Of a stretch of 64,000 nucleotides of DNA, positions 7,711-15,131 are shown in pieces. The translations under genes and the position numbers were made by a program. The notes under the pieces are model-generated. The model ran no database searches, was not told where the DNA came from, and saw nothing but the letters and a program-made list of their open reading frames with translations. Every line of letters begins with the position of its first letter. Position 1 is the stretch's first letter. Origin of the DNA: Elusimicrobiota bacterium. GTDB taxonomy: Bacteria > Elusimicrobiota > Elusimicrobia > FEN-1173 > JAKLIF01. The DNA lies in NCBI GenBank assembly GCA_022709755.1, contig JAKLIF010000008.1:82014-146013 (forward strand). The letters are read 5' to 3'.

Positions 7711-8661
7711 ATGACTGACTTAGGAGATCTCAAACAACTGGACCCACGGACCGTATGGCCAAATGAACCCCAAAACTTCACCCCCTGGCTAGCTGACAAC
7801 CTACCAAAACTGGGCGAGGCGTTAGGACTCGAATTGGAGTTTCAAGGGAGGGAATCGCCAGTTGGGAAGCTCTCCGTAGACCTAATTGCCAAAGATGTGG
7901 GACGGAACAAAATAGTAGTCATTGAAAACCAGCTTGAACTCTCGGACCATCGTCACTTGGGGCAACTGATTGCCTACGCGGCGGGAAAAGAAGCGGGCGT
8001 GGTTGTATGGGTTTGTCGAGAGTTACTGGAGGAACACCGTCAAGCAATAGATTGGCTTAACCGGGGGGGGCTTAATGCTGAATTTTTTGGGGTTCGTTTG
8101 GAACTCTTGCAGGTCGATAATTCGAAACCAGCCGTGAGCTTCCGTTGTGTATCGTTTCCGAATAATTGGTTCCGTCAATCGCGGAGCGGAACTTCGTCTG
8201 AGCTGACTCCCACGCAAACAGCCTATTGTAATTTTTTTCAAAGGCTCCTAGATGAGTTGAGGGAAAAACACAAATTCACGAATGGCCGAGTTGCTCCGCC
8301 TCAAAATTGGTATTCGTTCTCCACCGGGGTGCGGGGATTGTCTTATGGCGTGTCATTTGCAAAAGAGCAAAAACTTCAGGCCGAGCTCTATATTGATATC
8401 AAAGATCCCGATAAAAACCTAGAGATTCTAAAGTGGCTTCGGAGTAAGGCCGATACCTTGCAGAAGGAGTTTGATGATAAGCTTGAGTGGGAGGACTTAG
8501 AGGATAGACAGGGCTGTCGCGTCGCATGTTATCGCGATGGTTCTATTCATGATTCCCAGGACAAGCTCGAAGAATATCAAGCGTGGTTCGTAGATAGGCT
8601 CCTTCGGTTCAAAAAAGTCTTTGGTCCCATCCTTCCCAAAATCAATTCTGTTAAATCCTGA
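7711..8661 (+). CDS. DUF4268 protein with a nuclease-like N-terminus
   Basis: 316 residues preceded by a good GAGGTG. Residues 45-95 contain VDLIAKDVGRNKIVVIENQL and then HRHLGQLIAYAAG, the D...E-x-Q pattern of PD-(D/E)XK-like folds in which the usual E-x-K is E-N-Q. The C-terminal half (about 165-310) matches DUF4268 by its FFQRLLDELREK, YSFSTGVRGLSYGVSF and LEWEDLEDRQGCRV parts. Related proteins occur in defence islands and are suspected nucleases or DNA-end sensors. Cargo next to the recombinase module; direct function unproven. Confidence 0.7.
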   Translation: MTDLGDLKQLDPRTVWPNEPQNFTPWLADNLPKLGEALGLELEFQGRESPVGKLSVDLIAKDVGRNKIVVIENQLELSDHRHLGQLIAYAAGKEAGVVVWVCRELLEEHRQAIDWLNRGGLNAEFFGVRLELLQVDNSKPAVSFRCVSFPNNWFRQSRSGTSSELTPTQTAYCNFFQRLLDELREKHKFTNGRVAPPQNWYSFSTGVRGLSYGVSFAKEQKLQAELYIDIKDPDKNLEILKWLRSKADTLQKEFDDKLEWEDLEDRQGCRVACYRDGSIHDSQDKLEEYQAWFVDRLLRFKKVFGPILPKINSVKS

Positions 8662-8686
8662 GAAAGATATTCAGGCCTGCCGAGAC

Positions 8687-10258
8687 TCAACTTACAAAAT
8701 CCCACAGAGAATGTTTTGAGGTTACATGAAACAGCATTTCCAATGCATCCGGACCATCGTCGTGTTGTCCCTTAGGAAAATATTTCAACTGATCTATTAA
8801 CGCCCGATGCTTGCGACTTAGTTGGATTTTGCCTGTCTTGAGGAATGGTTGCAATGCCTGTATCCGAGCAATCTTGTTGGTGTTGTGCTCTACAGATACA
8901 ACATTCAAGGAGATTCCGCTTTCACTTGCCCGTTTCTTCAGTTCATCAACAAGGACCTGTTGGAAATTATTACTCTCAATTCCGAGCGTCTGAATATTAC
9001 GGCTTTTGGCATATCCAAGGATTGTTGTCAGCAGATCTTCTGGTTGTCGCCTCTCCATGTCAACGTCAATCACAAAGAGAATATTCTTAGCGGGGTCTTT
9101 AATGCCGATTATGAGAGCCGAGAAATCACCATGGCCTTTCTGTTTTCCCATGCTTGGGTCACACGCAGCATAAAAAACTGGATATGGTATCGACTTCATC
9201 AGTGCAATCTCATCAGAAAAGGTGTCGTCCCAGAAGCGCAGTTCATTGATATTGAAGGAACAATCCCGTGGATTCACCGGCTCATTCTGAAATTCGCTAT
9301 CGAAGCTAATGTCGCCCTCCTGCTCCCGTTTTACCATTAGATCGTAATAGCTTTTGCTTTGAGGCCATAACACTTCTGTGTCGGCAAGCATTTTCTCCTG
9401 ATTGGCTTTGAAATACTCCTCTGCTGCCTCCATCCCGCTCCGTCCGTTGTATTCCGTATCCCCGAAAAAGATACTTTTCCACTCGCCCCACTCCTTTATG
9501 GCCTCCGACCATTTGATGATAGACCGAAATATGCGCTTTTCCCATCCAGGAGCCTGTTTGGGATCGGTATATTTCGCCAGAAGAGATCCGTAATGGTGTA
9601 TTGTGCCTGTAAAAATGAAATTGGTGCCGCTATCTCCGGCTTTTAGCACTGATTTTTCAAACCAATCTTGCAGCTTGTAGCGACTGTCCTCCTGTTGAAC
9701 TGCTTCATTGCCCTCAATATCATCCAATATGATGAGGCTGGGGCGATGTTCGTTATGCCGTTTCCCACGGATTCGCTGTCCGACACCAAGTGCGGTCACT
9801 TTGATGTTATTCTTGGTAATAATTTCATTCCTTGCCCAACGCTTCGGTTCCGGTTTTTTATCCAGTTCGCAGACTTCCGGGAAGTCTTTTCTTAATCGAT
9901 CATTGGATTCTAGTTGATTTTTGATATTCGTAAGTGATTCCGCCGCATTTTCGGCTGCGCTGGAGATTAGTATGATGAAATCATCGATGTGATAGCAGAT
10001 CGAATAGATGATGTATTGCGTGGCAACGATCGTGCTTTTCGCCGACCCACGGGGCGCAGCAATAGCCATTTTTGCATTCCGTTTAGTGCTGATGCGGCAC
10101 AAGAGATCGACAATTATCCCATGGAATGCCGCGTCTTCCGTAAAGTTAAAGTCCCGGAAGTAATAGTGGCGAAATAAACGGAAATCACGAAACATCTTTT
10201 TTCGTGTTTTGCTCAAGCTTCTTTCAATTCCTTCTAAATCATTGTTGTTTATTGTCAT
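8687..10258 (-). CDS. Phage terminase large subunit-like protein
   Basis: 523 residues. The N-terminal ATPase has a Walker A at APRGSAKST and a Walker B at PSLIILDDIEG. The C-terminal RNase H-like nuclease starts YAACDPSMGKQKGHGDFSAL and carries a later acidic LGIESNNFQ block and a final DDGPDALEML. This is the packaging motor and nuclease of tailed phages. The start overlaps the small-subunit gene by 20 bases. No portal, protease or capsid gene follows, so this is either a phage remnant or a terminase used outside a normal virion operon. Family call strong. Confidence 0.85.
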   Translation of the reverse strand: MTINNNDLEGIERSLSKTRKKMFRDFRLFRHYYFRDFNFTEDAAFHGIIVDLLCRISTKRNAKMAIAAPRGSAKSTIVATQYIIYSICYHIDDFIILISSAAENAAESLTNIKNQLESNDRLRKDFPEVCELDKKPEPKRWARNEIITKNNIKVTALGVGQRIRGKRHNEHRPSLIILDDIEGNEAVQQEDSRYKLQDWFEKSVLKAGDSGTNFIFTGTIHHYGSLLAKYTDPKQAPGWEKRIFRSIIKWSEAIKEWGEWKSIFFGDTEYNGRSGMEAAEEYFKANQEKMLADTEVLWPQSKSYYDLMVKREQEGDISFDSEFQNEPVNPRDCSFNINELRFWDDTFSDEIALMKSIPYPVFYAACDPSMGKQKGHGDFSALIIGIKDPAKNILFVIDVDMERRQPEDLLTTILGYAKSRNIQTLGIESNNFQQVLVDELKKRASESGISLNVVSVEHNTNKIARIQALQPFLKTGKIQLSRKHRALIDQLKYFPKGQHDDGPDALEMLFHVTSKHSLWDFVS

Positions 10259-10850
10259 TGGGTTTCTCCTCGGTCAGCATTTTTTTTATTTCAAGCAGTT
10301 TCGCGGCTTTTTCCTGACTAGATGATAACTGAGCCATATCATCTAGTTCGGCACATAAATTGGTAATTTTCCCGTTTGATTCGTGCTCCTCATATTTTTG
10401 CATGACCACGAGAGTATCTGCCGATTTTGGGAGATAACCCAGCGACAGGAGTTTGGATATCGTGTCTGCATATACTAAGTAAGCGTAATACTCGGCTTGT
10501 GCCCGTTCGGAGACTGTAGCGGAGTTATTGCGTGCTAATTTCATAAGGTTGCCCCTATGAATCTGCGCAAAAAGTACGTAATCACCGATTATTCGCCGAG
10601 CTAGATCGGGGTCTGGGTTCAAGGCATGCCAGACCCGAATATCCTCCATATCTCGCCGAATCGTTCTATCGCTTACCTTTAAAAACTGGGCGATTCCACT
10701 AGGGGAAATAGCTTCGAAGTATAGTGCCTCTACGCACTGTTGCCGTTGTTCCTTGTTGAGGATGTGCGGGTCCAGTGCTCCGACTTTGATTTGTTGGATT
10801 ATTTCCGCTGCTGACGTCTCGTTTTTGGGCTCTGGTTTATCGTTTTGCAT
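10239..10850 (-). CDS. Terminase small subunit-like HTH protein
   Basis: 203 residues. The N-terminal third includes ISPSGIAQFLKVSDRTIRRD, a helix-turn-helix typical of terminase small subunits that recognise packaging sites; the rest is helical with a charged end. Function is inferred mainly from position: it lies between a ParB-methyltransferase and the large terminase and overlaps the latter by 20 bases. An alternative is a phage regulatory protein. Confidence 0.6.
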   Translation of the reverse strand: MQNDKPEPKNETSAAEIIQQIKVGALDPHILNKEQRQQCVEALYFEAISPSGIAQFLKVSDRTIRRDMEDIRVWHALNPDPDLARRIIGDYVLFAQIHRGNLMKLARNNSATVSERAQAEYYAYLVYADTISKLLSLGYLPKSADTLVVMQKYEEHESNGKITNLCAELDDMAQLSSSQEKAAKLLEIKKMLTEEKPNDNKQQ

Positions 10851-10859
10851 ATGGGTCTC

Positions 10860-12182
10860 CTATCGATCCACTAATACCGGCTTTTTACCGGTTAAACTCG
10901 CATAGCGGTTACAAATTACGTCGCAATAAAGTGGATCAAGTTCCATAAGAAACGCCGTGCGGGAAGTGTGTTCGCAGGCGATCAGCGTTGATCCCGATCC
11001 GCCGAACAGATCGAGAACGTTTTCACCCTTAAGCGAGCTGTAAGTGATGGCGCGAACAGCGAGTTCAACAGGCTTTTCGGTGAGATGAACCATGCTTTGA
11101 GGATTCACTTTTTTGACAGACCATACGTCCGTGGCGTTATTTGGCCCAAAGAATTTGTGAGCCGCGCCTTCCTTCCAGCCGTAGAAACACCACTCATGGT
11201 TACCCATGAAGTCTTTTCGCGTGAGGACTGGGTGTTCTTTAACCCAAATGACCATCTGGGAAAAATATAGTTCACACGTCTTTAATGCGTTCGGGTAATT
11301 GTCAACGTTCCCGTATCCACCCCATATAAAGAACGATCTTCCTGGTGCCAATACACGGGCGATATTGCCGAACCAAGCGCTCAGTAATTCACCATATCTT
11401 TTGTCATCAACAAAATCGTTCGCAAGCGGACGATCTTTGGCACGCAATATTGTATTGACCGTCTTCTTGCGGCGCATAGCGGCCATGTTTCTACCGCGAA
11501 CAAATACCTCCTTGCGCCTGTTAGCCATGTCCATTCCCTGTGTGCCAATCAATTTTCCATCGGAAATGGCCGCCGCGATGCCATTGTTGCTTCTTGGGGC
11601 CACGTTGACGTTGTAGGGGGGATCTGTATTTACGAGATGGATCTTTGCCCCGTTTAGAAGGTAATCAACGTGATCTATATTGCTGCTATCGCCACAAAGC
11701 AGTCTGTGGTTGCCAAGCAGCCACAGATCTCCGGGCTTTGTAATGGCCTTCTCTGGTTTTGGCGGTATGTCGTCTAACTGGTTTTCATCAAGAGAGAAGT
11801 CGGATTGGCCGATAAGAGCCAACTCGTCATCCCTAAAGCCAACTTCACGCAGAAAGTCCATGTCGAAGCTTTCATTAAGCAGAGCAAAGTCCCACTCCCC
11901 GGACGACATGTTATCTCGGAGCATCCGTTTCGCCTCAAGCTCAGGGTTGTCCATGACAATGACTGGGACCTCTTTGAGACCGATTTCCACTGCTGCTTTA
12001 TATCGCTGGTTCCCGGCAAAGATGACGAAGTCTTTGTTGCAGAGGATGGGACGGGCTTGGAAATACTCGGGATCTTCTTTGAGGCTTTCGCATAAGCGAG
12101 AAAATGCAGCATCTTTTATGATGCGAGGATTTTTGGGATTAAGTTTCAGTTTCTCTGTTAACACAAATTGCACATTTAACAT
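10860..12182 (-). CDS. ParB-domain DNA adenine/cytosine-N4 methyltransferase
   Basis: I place the start at 12182, where GGAGG lies seven bases before ATG, rather than at the upstream in-frame ATG (12212); this gives 440 residues. Residues 1-100 form a ParB/Srx-like domain (LKLNPKNPRI, FAGNQRYKAAVEIG). The methyltransferase follows, with the catalytic NTDPPYNV at about 180 and the SAM-binding ENVLDLFGGSGSTLIA near the end, the order of beta-class N6/N4 enzymes. Such ParB-methylase fusions are common in phages and integrative elements. Ten bases separate it from the terminase small-subunit gene, so they are probably co-transcribed. Specificity cannot be told. Confidence 0.88.
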   Translation of the reverse strand: MLNVQFVLTEKLKLNPKNPRIIKDAAFSRLCESLKEDPEYFQARPILCNKDFVIFAGNQRYKAAVEIGLKEVPVIVMDNPELEAKRMLRDNMSSGEWDFALLNESFDMDFLREVGFRDDELALIGQSDFSLDENQLDDIPPKPEKAITKPGDLWLLGNHRLLCGDSSNIDHVDYLLNGAKIHLVNTDPPYNVNVAPRSNNGIAAAISDGKLIGTQGMDMANRRKEVFVRGRNMAAMRRKKTVNTILRAKDRPLANDFVDDKRYGELLSAWFGNIARVLAPGRSFFIWGGYGNVDNYPNALKTCELYFSQMVIWVKEHPVLTRKDFMGNHEWCFYGWKEGAAHKFFGPNNATDVWSVKKVNPQSMVHLTEKPVELAVRAITYSSLKGENVLDLFGGSGSTLIACEHTSRTAFLMELDPLYCDVICNRYASLTGKKPVLVDR

Positions 12183-12291
12183 AATAGACCTCCGGGATTT
12201 TATATTTCGCACTCACATCAATCGTTTGACGATTTCGAACCTGGTATAAGCTTAAGACAATTCTGGTGGAATATCGGTCCCGGAAAATAAG

Positions 12292-12321
12292 AAACCCAAG
12301 GGATTTATGTCCCTTGGGTTT
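12292..12321 (-). terminator. Terminator-like hairpin after the 243-residue gene
   Basis: Perfect 12-bp arms (AAACCCAAGGGA and its complement) around a six-base loop. On the minus strand the stem is followed by the T-rich CTTATTTTCC, so it would end transcription of the gene at 12352-13083 before the methyltransferase gene, which has its own ribosome binding site just downstream. Confidence 0.6.
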
Positions 12322-12351
12322 AGACGATAATTGATATGCGCGTTTTATGAC

Positions 12352-13083
12352 TTACGGATGGCGTTTTCTTTTGGGAGGGATTGGGGAAACTTTTCCCGGC
12401 GGACCGTGTAAAATGATTTTGTGTGAGTTCCAATTGATGGAATGATGCAGCATGACCCTTGTGGGTGCAATATGTTTCAGTTTCGCAGGGTAAAACGTAT
12501 ATTCGTTAGGATGGCGCGAGATAATCTTTTTCACCTCAAAATCATAAAGGTCAGTGTTGTAAATTGTATTCATTATGTCGGCCACCAAGGCGTAATGAGG
12601 ATTACCAGACGATTCTTTTATTAAGGATGCCAATTGCCAAATCCGATGATCTCTCACTGAAGTCACGGGAGGACGTCCTCTTTTCCCTGTGGAGAGCCCA
12701 TCCAATAAATCAGACAAAACATTCTGCCCTTTTGGACTGTTTGGGAGTGCTTTGATTGCATCGGCCAATGATCTCAGATCTGCAGCCAATCGATCAACAT
12801 CAACAGCAGGGATTAAACTCGAACGCATCTTCTTTTCTAGAGGGAGGACGATCCGATCGATCTCTCTGGCAGTTTTCTGCAATAAAGACTTCAGAAATGA
12901 CCTGTTGCGCTTTAGTCTCCGAAGATTAACAGAGAATCTTGAACGCCACTCATCGGGGCTATACAATGGCAAAGACAGTAAGGCGAAAAGAGATTGTTTT
13001 TTGATCCCCAACGTTTTGATTTTTTTCAAGAGGCCGTCGTGTGTGAGCTTTTTTGTCAGTAAGGTTTTGGGCGGACGTTTCAT
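12352..13083 (-). CDS. Hypothetical basic protein in the terminase cluster
   Basis: 243 residues with no family I recognise. The first 110 residues are helical and very basic (RLKRNRSFLKSLLQKTAREI). A hinge GKRGRPP is an AT-hook-like, DNA minor-groove type motif at about 133-139. The following segment, RIWQLASLIKESSGNPHYAL, is amphipathic, and the tail is rich in Pro, Lys and Arg. Nucleic-acid binding is plausible from charge and the GRP motif. It is in the same direction as the methylase and terminases but separated from them by a hairpin. Confidence 0.55.
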   Translation of the reverse strand: MKRPPKTLLTKKLTHDGLLKKIKTLGIKKQSLFALLSLPLYSPDEWRSRFSVNLRRLKRNRSFLKSLLQKTAREIDRIVLPLEKKMRSSLIPAVDVDRLAADLRSLADAIKALPNSPKGQNVLSDLLDGLSTGKRGRPPVTSVRDHRIWQLASLIKESSGNPHYALVADIMNTIYNTDLYDFEVKKIISRHPNEYTFYPAKLKHIAPTRVMLHHSINWNSHKIILHGPPGKVSPIPPKRKRHP

Positions 13084-13286
13084 TATTATAGTTTATGAAC
13101 TTGAGTAAGCGCTTGTAGGTTATTATACCACCTTAGGACTAAACCGCCAGTCGCTACGGTTTATAGGGGGGGCGTCAACTGCATGGGCATAATGGCAAAT
13201 GGTCCAGACATCTCACGGCTGGCCTACAAATCCCTTGAGAAATAAGGTAATGTTTTTAGGAATCAGGGGCTGCTCAATGTTATAAA

Positions 13287-13333
13287 CCCGACTTTGTCGG
13301 GATTCCTTCTTTTTACCTGACTTACCTGTCAGG
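13287..13333 (+). terminator. Two successive hairpins before the type I restriction genes
   Basis: The first is CCCGAC-ttt-GTCGGG followed by ATTCCTTCTTTTT, a rightward terminator shape. The second, 15 bases later, is CCTGAC-N6-GTCAGG. They lie 24 bases before the small HTH gene and could insulate the restriction operon or act in its leader. The remaining bases of 13084-13350 show no gene. Confidence 0.45.
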
Positions 13334-13356
13334 ATTTGGTTTAATGTATCTTGTTT

Positions 13357-13554
13357 ATGAAAGTTCCAGACTTATTAACGACACAAGAAACCTGTCAAAT
13401 CCTCAACATCGCTCGACAAACTCTCTACATATGGATTGAACAGAAGAAAATCAAACCCTGGCGGAAGCTTGGTGGGCGAGGGGCATGGTTTTTTCTCGGG
13501 AATGAAGTTAGGAAAGCGCAAAAGAATAAATACAAGCGGAAAGTTGCCGTCTAA
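13357..13554 (+). CDS. Excisionase-type HTH protein
   Basis: 65 residues from the ATG at 13357; an in-frame TTG six bases upstream is less likely. The body is one MerR/excisionase-like winged helix: LLTTQETCQILNIARQTLYI, then WIEQKKIKPWRKLGGRGAWF, and a basic tail. It overlaps the HsdM start by one base, so it is probably translated with the restriction genes and may control them. Small HTH_17 proteins are frequent at the head of mobile restriction operons. Confidence 0.7.
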   Translation: MKVPDLLTTQETCQILNIARQTLYIWIEQKKIKPWRKLGGRGAWFFLGNEVRKAQKNKYKRKVAV

Positions 13555-15131
13555 TGGCGCATACCAAAACAAAGAAACGACAAGAACCAAAAAAGAACGG
13601 TGTGGCCAAGACACCACAAGAGATATCCCCCGTTGGAGAAGTAGCCGTTGGCGGACTTGAATCTCATTTATGGGAAGCTGCGAATATTTTGCGCGGTCCT
13701 GTAGACGCTGCCGATTTTAAGACATACGTATTTCCGTTGCTGTTCTTTAAGCGTATTTCAGATGTGTATGATGAAGAATATACAAACGCACTAGATGAAT
13801 CCGGTGGCGATGAGGAATACGCACGATTCCCTCAAAATTATCGCTTTCAGATTCCTGAAAACTGCCATTGGAGTGATGTTCGAGCCATCGCGACGAATGT
13901 TGGACAGGCACTCCAGAAGGCGACGCGTGGTATTGAAAAAGCAAACCCGGAAACTCTGTATGGAATATTCGGCGATGCACAGTGGACAAACAAAGATCGT
14001 CTTCCCGATTCTCTCCTTCGTGATCTCATAGAACACTTCTCCCGTATAAATCTCGGCAACAAATCCGCCCAATCGGACATTCTCGGTCAATCCTACGAAT
14101 ACCTTATTAAGAAATTCGCAGACCTGACAAACAAGAAAGCAGGCGAATTCTATACGCCGCGTACAGTTGTTCGGTTGATGGTAAATATTCTCGATCCGCG
14201 AGAAGGCGAGAGCATATATGATCCCGCATGCGGCACAGGCGGTATGTTGCTGGAAGCCATCCACCATGTTCTCAAGAAACAAGGGGATGACCGCACCTTG
14301 TGGGGCAAACTGTTCGGCCAGGAAAAGAATCTAACTACATCCGCTATCGCCCGAATGAATCTATTTCTGCATGGGGCTGCGGATTTTCAGATTGTGAGAG
14401 GGGATACGTTGCGCCAACCGGCTTTCTTCTCCGGCGACAATCTTGCGACTTTCGATTGTGTGATCGCCAATCCGCCTTTTTCTCTTGAGAAATGGGGGGA
14501 CGAGGTCTGGGCAAACGATCCCTATGGACGTAATTTTGCTGGTATGCCGCCTGCCAAGAATGGTGATTACGCCTGGGTCCAACACATGATCAAATCAATG
14601 GCTCCCGGATCTGGCCGCATGGCTGTTGTTTTACCGCATGGAGCACTCTTTCGCATGGGCAAAGAGGGCGAAATGCGAACAAAAATCCTTCAAATGGATA
14701 TTCTCGATGCCGTAATCGGCCTTGGGCCCAACTTGTTCTACGGTACTGGACTCGCAGCCTGTATTCTCGTTTTCCGTCAACGGAAAACCAAGGAACGGAG
14801 GAAAAAAGTCCTGATCGTTAATGCTTCCCGTGAATATAAGACAGGTCGAGCGCAAAACGAACTGTTACCGGAGCATGTGGAGCATATTTACGAATGGTAT
14901 CGCGGGTTTAAGGATGTCGAAGGTATTGCGCGTGTTGTTACCTTGGATGATATTTCTGCCAATGAAAACAATCTAAATATCCCGCGCTATGTTGAGGCAA
15001 AAACGGAGCAAAAAACGATTTCAGTAAAAGAGGCGACAAAGTGTTTGCAGGAAAGTGCCCAAGCAGCTTTTAAGTCTGAAGAGAAACTTATTGAAATTCT
15101 TCTACGTGAAGGACTGTTGGTGAAAAAATGA
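13554..15131 (+). CDS. hsdM: Type I restriction modification subunit M
   Basis: 525 residues. The HsdM N-terminal domain begins GGLESHLWEAANILRGPVDA with FFKRISDVYDEE. The methyltransferase core has motif I YDPACGTGGMLLEA at about 220 and the catalytic VIANPPFSLEKWG at about 302. It adds a methyl group to adenine together with a specificity subunit. Its stop overlaps the next gene (ATGA). The next gene contains a second, diverged HsdM fused to HsdS, so this subunit may be the partner in a heterodimeric methylase. Confidence 0.93.
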   Translation: MAHTKTKKRQEPKKNGVAKTPQEISPVGEVAVGGLESHLWEAANILRGPVDAADFKTYVFPLLFFKRISDVYDEEYTNALDESGGDEEYARFPQNYRFQIPENCHWSDVRAIATNVGQALQKATRGIEKANPETLYGIFGDAQWTNKDRLPDSLLRDLIEHFSRINLGNKSAQSDILGQSYEYLIKKFADLTNKKAGEFYTPRTVVRLMVNILDPREGESIYDPACGTGGMLLEAIHHVLKKQGDDRTLWGKLFGQEKNLTTSAIARMNLFLHGAADFQIVRGDTLRQPAFFSGDNLATFDCVIANPPFSLEKWGDEVWANDPYGRNFAGMPPAKNGDYAWVQHMIKSMAPGSGRMAVVLPHGALFRMGKEGEMRTKILQMDILDAVIGLGPNLFYGTGLAACILVFRQRKTKERRKKVLIVNASREYKTGRAQNELLPEHVEHIYEWYRGFKDVEGIARVVTLDDISANENNLNIPRYVEAKTEQKTISVKEATKCLQESAQAAFKSEEKLIEILLREGLLVKK

